Part shown: one piece after another, positions 53,816 to 58,190 of the stretch | Layout of the letters: every line of letters begins with the position of its first letter | Position numbering within the stretch: the stretch's first letter is position 1 | Source: Pleurocapsa sp. PCC 7319 | Lineage (GTDB): Bacteria > Cyanobacteriota > Cyanobacteriia > Cyanobacteriales > Xenococcaceae | Length of the DNA stretch: 58,190 nt | NCBI RefSeq assembly: GCF_000332195.1 | Contig: NZ_KB235917.1 | Location: 1-58,190, forward strand | Reading direction: 5' to 3' | The notes under the pieces: model-generated | Told to the model about the DNA's origin: nothing | Databases searched by the model: none | The model's input: only the letters and a program-made list of their open reading frames with translations | Made by a program: the position numbers and the translations under genes

Positions 53816-55696
53816 TTATTCATCATGGCGATCGAGGCGAGACTTACGAGATTTTGATTTTTTCTTCAGAATTTCCTTAACCTCGGCAAATAGGGTCTTT
53901 ATTCCTTTCTGATATTCGGGATTTCGGCGTTCTTCGTCTAAAGACTTCCAATCGGGATGGCGAGCTAGGAATTTCTGGTAGTAGTTTTCCTGTGCCTCTG
54001 ATAAGTTTTTCTTATCTAGGTTTGAGCAATTTTCTTCGGATTCCTGCCCATAAGTTTTAGTTATATGTTCTGGATTGGATTTATTATTTTTCTCTTTTTT
54101 TTCAATTTCCAGATTATCATTTTCAGTCTCAATTACCTCGTGGGCATCCTCAGCCCATAGATCTTCGGCAAATTCAGCATCAGGTTCAAAACCCTTCATA
54201 TAGGGGGGGGTGTGATCCATTTCTTTGATTTGACTACTGGGTAAGGCTTTTGGAGGTTTTGCTTGGCTATTTGGCTGACACACTACATCGGGGGGTGTGA
54301 CCCAATCTTCAGATTCTTCTACTGGAGAAGTTTCTAGCTGTGTATCTTTTTGTATTATGTTTTTGGGTTTTTCGGAATCTAGTTTAGGTTGAATATCTGC
54401 GATCGCAGGTTCAGTTCGTTCTTCGTCAAACTTGGGATGCCAGAGAGGAAGATAGGCTAATTTTTTTAAGGTACGCTCGCTAAATGCTTTACCAAATAAC
54501 TTTTTACTAGTCTCACGCAGCAATTCAAGGCGTTCTCCTACTTTTTTGGGTAAAGCGATTGCCTGTTCGATTAGATGAGCTATAGTTTGTTTTAAACGCT
54601 CCTGACAGTCTCTAGCCCGTTCTAGGTTAAGTTGACTGTTTTTGACCGTTTGCTGCCCTTTATCGTTGATTTCTTGATAGGAGGTATGACGAGTAGGAGT
54701 AGTTCCTAATGCCCACCAAAATGGTTCGATGATTCTCGCCCAATGATGGCATCGCTTTTGGATTTCATGCTGGTGACGGCAGTATTGTTGGTATCCTGGC
54801 AGGTTGGTAACGGTTTCTACCATGTACTGCTGTAATTCTATGCCTTCTAAGGCTTTAAACACTCTTCCGTACTTACCTATTTCACGGATGAGGTCGTTGG
54901 TTTGTCCAAAATCGGTAAAACCTTCGTTAATTAGAAATTCGGTATCTTCTTGCCACTCTCTGACTTTGCTTTTACTACTAGTGCGAATGAAGCGATATTT
55001 TCTTTGATAGTACCAATCCCTTGAGATGGATAAAACATTTCTCAATCGCTCTATATCTTGACCCTGAGCAGCCCAGTTCATTTGGTCGAGGAAATCCCCT
55101 AATCCCTCAGAATAAGGGGCTAAATCGTCGTCTAATAGTCTCGAACCTGTATTTGGCTGTAAGGGCAAACGATGACCGTTAAAATGGCTAAAATCAGTCC
55201 CATTTTGATTCTCTTTGAATAGCTTGGTATTGGGGAATAATTCTAATTGCCCTCCTTTGATTTTAAACCCCGCTCCTTCTACTGCCATACGTAAGGCACA
55301 AGCTAAGTCAAAACTATTTACTTCATCGGGTAGAGGGAAGTAAATGTGCAATCCGCTACTCCAACTGGAGAAGAGAATTACAAAACGACATAAGCCAATA
55401 AGCTCGAAAGCAGCGCAGAGGTCGTTAAAGGCTTGAGGATTGTTGAAAAAATGCAGCAAGCTGGTGCGATCCAAATCGACCATGCCGTATTTTGTGTACT
55501 GTCCAAAGCGTACACCGAGGAGCTTTTGGCTATCTTGAAACCTACGCCACAATACACGGGGCTGTAGTTTGTAGTTTTTGATGGTTTGCCAGTCTTTTGT
55601 TCCCACAGGGGCGGTAATAAAGTCCCAATGATGGCAAAAGTATTGGAAGAATTCTTTGGCATTGGGATTAGCAGGGTAAAGAAAATCGTTGGGCAT
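53816..55696 (-). CDS. Archaeo-eukaryotic-type primase of plasmid
   Basis: A 626-residue protein. The first 200 residues look like an AEP/PrimPol catalytic domain: YGMVDLDRTSLLHFF (D-x-D), SSGLHIYFPLPDEV (S-x-H), and EGAGFKIKGGQLELFPN. A helical region follows, including a segment with KSKVREWQEDTEFLINEGF and Cys/His residues (YQQYCRHQHEIQKRCHHWARI). The last 170 residues are low-complexity and Lys-rich. Its position beside the iteron array suggests plasmid replication. The ATG overlaps no upstream gene but its ribosome binding site is in the end of the small upstream ORF. Confidence 0.72.
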   Translation of the reverse strand: MPNDFLYPANPNAKEFFQYFCHHWDFITAPVGTKDWQTIKNYKLQPRVLWRRFQDSQKLLGVRFGQYTKYGMVDLDRTSLLHFFNNPQAFNDLCAAFELIGLCRFVILFSSWSSGLHIYFPLPDEVNSFDLACALRMAVEGAGFKIKGGQLELFPNTKLFKENQNGTDFSHFNGHRLPLQPNTGSRLLDDDLAPYSEGLGDFLDQMNWAAQGQDIERLRNVLSISRDWYYQRKYRFIRTSSKSKVREWQEDTEFLINEGFTDFGQTNDLIREIGKYGRVFKALEGIELQQYMVETVTNLPGYQQYCRHQHEIQKRCHHWARIIEPFWWALGTTPTRHTSYQEINDKGQQTVKNSQLNLERARDCQERLKQTIAHLIEQAIALPKKVGERLELLRETSKKLFGKAFSERTLKKLAYLPLWHPKFDEERTEPAIADIQPKLDSEKPKNIIQKDTQLETSPVEESEDWVTPPDVVCQPNSQAKPPKALPSSQIKEMDHTPPYMKGFEPDAEFAEDLWAEDAHEVIETENDNLEIEKKEKNNKSNPEHITKTYGQESEENCSNLDKKNLSEAQENYYQKFLARHPDWKSLDEERRNPEYQKGIKTLFAEVKEILKKKSKSRKSRLDRHDE

Positions 55697-55702
55697 TTTT
55701 CT

Positions 55703-55897
55703 TTACCCCCAGCCTTTTGCAGAAAGTGGAGATTCACTTTCTGTCAGCACATCAATTCTGCGGTGGTTTAAAGCCTCATTTTGGGCGGTTAACCTATGAG
55801 GACGATGATTTCTTCGGATGGCAGAAAATAGTCCTTTAATTTGCCCGATTTTGAGGAAGCGATTGGTAATGGAATGTACTAACTGAAAAATAAGCAT
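55703..55897 (-). CDS. Small basic ORF upstream of the primase
   Basis: A 64-residue Arg/His-rich frame (IRRNHRPHRLTAQNEALNHR) ending 6 bases before the primase ATG; the sequence GGGGGTAAAG at its end supplies the primase ribosome binding site. Could be a small replication accessory protein or an upstream ORF used for coupling. No family recognised. Confidence 0.45.
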   Translation of the reverse strand: MLIFQLVHSITNRFLKIGQIKGLFSAIRRNHRPHRLTAQNEALNHRRIDVLTESESPLSAKGWG

Positions 55898-56670
55898 CCA
55901 ACATCACAAAGATTCAGAAACCCCGAAATAATGCCAGAAATCGAAAGTTCGTTTTTGGAGTTGGATCTATATTGATCAAATATATATATTTATCGGGTTT
56001 GTTTTAAAACGCTGAAATGCTTGCTGTATATGGATCTCAAAAATGAGTTTATGGCAGTACTCTAGAGTTGTTTATGGCAGTACTCTAGAGTGTTTATGGC
56101 AGTACTCTAGAGTGTTTGTTTTAAGACTCTAGGTCATATGCACCAAAGGTTTAAAGCCTATTTTTCAAGTTTTTTGTTTTAAAACAACTTTTCTTTTAAG
56201 AAACGTAAATTATTGCCCATACCCATCGCTATATATTGCGTCTAAATAGAATAGTGAAAAAGCCTATATCCCTTATTCCACAAGAGATTGATATAAAGCA
56301 AATTCGATATTTATTAGTAAATAGTACAGAAACAAGTTTGTGGCAGCATTCTAGAGTGCTTGTTTTAAGGCTCAAAATAACGTAGGGCAATACTTTGAGG
56401 GCTTTTATTTGCTAAATTTGTTTTAAAACTAAAACAAAAATCTTTTATGTTCGTACTTGCCGTTATTGAGTTTTAAAAGCTCTTAGTCCCGATTAAATAA
56501 GGGATTTACAGAAAAACGAGAAATACAAATTTATGACTTTGTTGCACCACCTAGACAAGTTTATGGCAGTATTAAGATGCTCTTGTTTTAAGACTTCAAG
56601 GTATATACAGCAATACTTTGAGGGCTATTTTTTGCCAAATTTATTTCTGTTTTAAAACAAAAATTTTGTT
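55898..56670. other. Putative plasmid replication origin (non-coding, iteron-rich)
   Basis: 773 bp without a gene, very AT-rich, filled with repeats: five copies of TTTATGGCAG...-type iterons (56047, 56070, 56092 in tandem; degenerate at 56336 and 56559), four palindromes GTTTTAAAAC (56001, 56176, 56420, 56649), and related TTGTTTTAAG words. This is the expected appearance of an iteron-regulated theta-type origin next to a replication protein gene. Confidence 0.7.
56047..56113 (+). repeat. Three tandem iterons
   Basis: Three perfect 22-bp copies with period 22-23 bp (56047-56068, 56070-56091, 56092-56113), each with TTTATGGCAG followed by the 10-bp palindrome ACTCTAGAGT. The short period is near two helical turns, as in iterons bound by Rep proteins side by side. 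Confidence 0.88.
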
Positions 56671-58086
56671 CTAAATTTCCAGAAGCTTACCTAACTTAGT
56701 TCTGAGCTTTCTATTGATCGAACGCTTATCTCGTTCAATTAGAGAAACCAAGTTTTGGGATATTCCCAGAAACCCAGCAAGCTGACCTTGACTCCAGCCT
56801 TTTGTTTTTCGGGCGTTCTTGATTTGAGTTCCTGTTACTAAAGTAGTTTTAGTTGCTGGCTCACTCACATTTCTTGCATTTTTTGGGGATGAAACACTTT
56901 GGGGTTTCACCAATTTTGGTTGAGTTTTAATAGCAATTAATTCTGGAATGGGTGCAGGTGGATGAATTGTTATCTTGGCAGCTAGTAATTGCTTAAAATA
57001 GCCTCGTGGTTTTCTATTTTTGCTGTTAGGGCGTAATACTTCTGGATAAGTACCTGGATCGAATTCAATTTGAAATGCTCTTTTTAATTCTGATAAAACT
57101 TCCAAAGCATGATTCCAACGATTAGTGAGTTTACGAGCTTTGTCAAAATTTTCTAAAGCTTCGTCAATATCAGTTTTTGGTAAAAGTGCTTCGAGTAAAG
57201 TTTGTACTCTATAAGTACCGCTTATGTGAAATCGACTTTCTACTGTCAGATGAAGACCCAATCTTAACGCCAAATCATCACGATAAGGATCGATTTTAAG
57301 AACATCTTGAGCCAAGTAACCAAATTGATATAAAGCATTTTTTGCTTCCCATCCAGCCTTATTTAAAAAGGCATCAGTCCAAAGTCCTGGTCTAACAGTA
57401 ATGTAAACTTCAGTAGGTTCATCTATTTTTTGTTCTAAATTAAGCTGTCCACTTCTAACATCAACATAGGTTTCCCAGATACGAGAAGTTTGCACACTGC
57501 ATGAAATCTTATTATTACCTCTTCCTTCAACCCAGGTAGCTTGAATAGTAAGACATCCTAAAGCAAATGCCAATTTAGCTATTTCTTTTAGTTTTTGAGT
57601 TTTCTTGATGTCTGTGCGCTTGTCCCAACCTAATTCCCTAATAAGATTGTCAGCAGAAAGAGTAAACTTACTCTCCCAAGGCTTCTCTTGGCGCATGGTG
57701 TGAGCAGCAAAAATGAGATGTAATTTGGCAGTATTTGTGCCAAATTTATCAATAATTTGTAAAGCTTCTTCCCAAGGCAAGAGAGATATATCGCCAGGAT
57801 TAGTAATGTAATGCTCGATAATGTTATTGGAATTACCTTTAGCCCGATGCAAAAAATAGGCGAGTCTTGAAGGGGCTTGATTCCATAAATCTTTTCTTAA
57901 TTGAGCGCGCAGACTAGACACCATTGGAGCAGAGGTAGCAGCAGGAGTAAAATACTCGTCTTTTTTGTATAAACTTGGTTCGATATTCGGTAAATCGGGA
58001 AGCTTACTCACTTCCATTATATTCGTAGGAGCAATGTTTGTTTTTGTCTTGCTCGTCCCAATGGAAGTAGTTTGTTTTCTTGCCAT
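56671..58086 (-). CDS. Putative plasmid replication protein with C-terminal XRE domain
   Basis: About 471 residues. The C-terminal 60 residues are an XRE HTH (IKNARKTKGWSQGQLAGFLGISQN then SLIERDKRSINRKLR). The main body is a two-part winged-helix-like region: FTLSADNLIRELGWDKRTDI, KLAFALGCLTIQATWV, YQFGYLAQDVLKIDPYRDD, ALRLGLHLTVE, consistent with Rep-type DNA-binding proteins. It lies beside the iterons and leftward. I chose the ATG at 58086 because the codon at 58095 is TTG. The exact initiator role is inferred from location. Confidence 0.68.
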   Translation of the reverse strand: MARKQTTSIGTSKTKTNIAPTNIMEVSKLPDLPNIEPSLYKKDEYFTPAATSAPMVSSLRAQLRKDLWNQAPSRLAYFLHRAKGNSNNIIEHYITNPGDISLLPWEEALQIIDKFGTNTAKLHLIFAAHTMRQEKPWESKFTLSADNLIRELGWDKRTDIKKTQKLKEIAKLAFALGCLTIQATWVEGRGNNKISCSVQTSRIWETYVDVRSGQLNLEQKIDEPTEVYITVRPGLWTDAFLNKAGWEAKNALYQFGYLAQDVLKIDPYRDDLALRLGLHLTVESRFHISGTYRVQTLLEALLPKTDIDEALENFDKARKLTNRWNHALEVLSELKRAFQIEFDPGTYPEVLRPNSKNRKPRGYFKQLLAAKITIHPPAPIPELIAIKTQPKLVKPQSVSSPKNARNVSEPATKTTLVTGTQIKNARKTKGWSQGQLAGFLGISQNLVSLIERDKRSINRKLRTKLGKLLEI

Positions 58087-58190
58087 CCTGCTCAATCTAA
58101 AATTGGAGTGTCACAGATCGTCTTGCTATTGGCTAAAAAAGCAGAGGTGTATTTCTTAGTTATTTTTTCCAGCCATCTCAGTTTGGGGGA

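Noticed and set aside
56047-56580. CRISPR-like array
   Set aside because: The tandem copies have at most one base between them and the distant copies have no regular spacers; they are iterons.

Overview
The window looks like part of a plasmid from a cyanobacterium, probably a unicellular or baeocyte-forming type. The palindrome GCGATCGC (the cyanobacterial HIP1 word) and its relatives recur throughout. There is an RppA/RppB-type two-component system and a DUF2808 protein, both typical of cyanobacteria. A replication region occupies the right end: an iteron array at about 56.0-56.7 kb between a replication-type protein gene with a C-terminal HTH (56671-58086) and an archaeo-eukaryotic-type primase gene (53816-55696). 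No rRNA, tRNA or CRISPR array was seen. All calls come from reading the sequence; no database search was run.

Left part (0-21 kb): a HigB/HigA-like toxin-antitoxin pair, then two versions of one modular layout (about 1.2-7.9 kb and 15.4-20.8 kb). Each has a leftward primase-helicase gene preceded by a conserved, translationally overlapping mini-gene (30-32 codons). Next comes a small DNA-binding protein gene, an operator-rich divergent region with a TTGACA-N17 promoter, and a rightward run of small genes. Two gene families are shared by the rightward runs. Between the modules lies a leftward two-gene defence candidate, an SF1 helicase plus a PLD-family protein (8.8-14.9 kb), resembling Mokosh.

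Middle (21-39 kb): a scrapyard of a reverse transcriptase fragment, an IS1 fragment, one complete IS66 element and an IS66 tail that clips the end of a histidine kinase gene. Then comes a metal-efflux locus: RppB/RppA-like kinase and regulator, DUF2808 protein, RND adaptor, a Met-rich lipoprotein, an RND pump broken by an IS110 element, a MerR regulator with its textbook promoter, and small periplasmic or membrane proteins. A 25-bp motif occurs four times in front of transcription units of this locus and probably marks the RppA regulon. A leftward gene for a cold-shock-domain plus nuclease-like protein (29.1-31.7 kb) splits the locus.

Right part (39-58 kb): a serine recombinase, a YhcG/DUF1016 nuclease with a HigA-like partner, an Abi-alpha (DUF4393) protein, and a giant leftward nuclease-NTPase gene. 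The giant gene is broken by an ISAs1-like and an IS630-like element. Removing both elements with one copy of each flanking direct repeat restores a single frame of 1,722 codons. Then follow a metallopeptidase-like gene, a winged-helix regulator, a VWA protein/J-domain protein operon sharing palindromic operators with the regulator gene, and the replication region. Overall this is an accessory replicon loaded with defence genes, conflict genes, metal resistance and insertion sequences.
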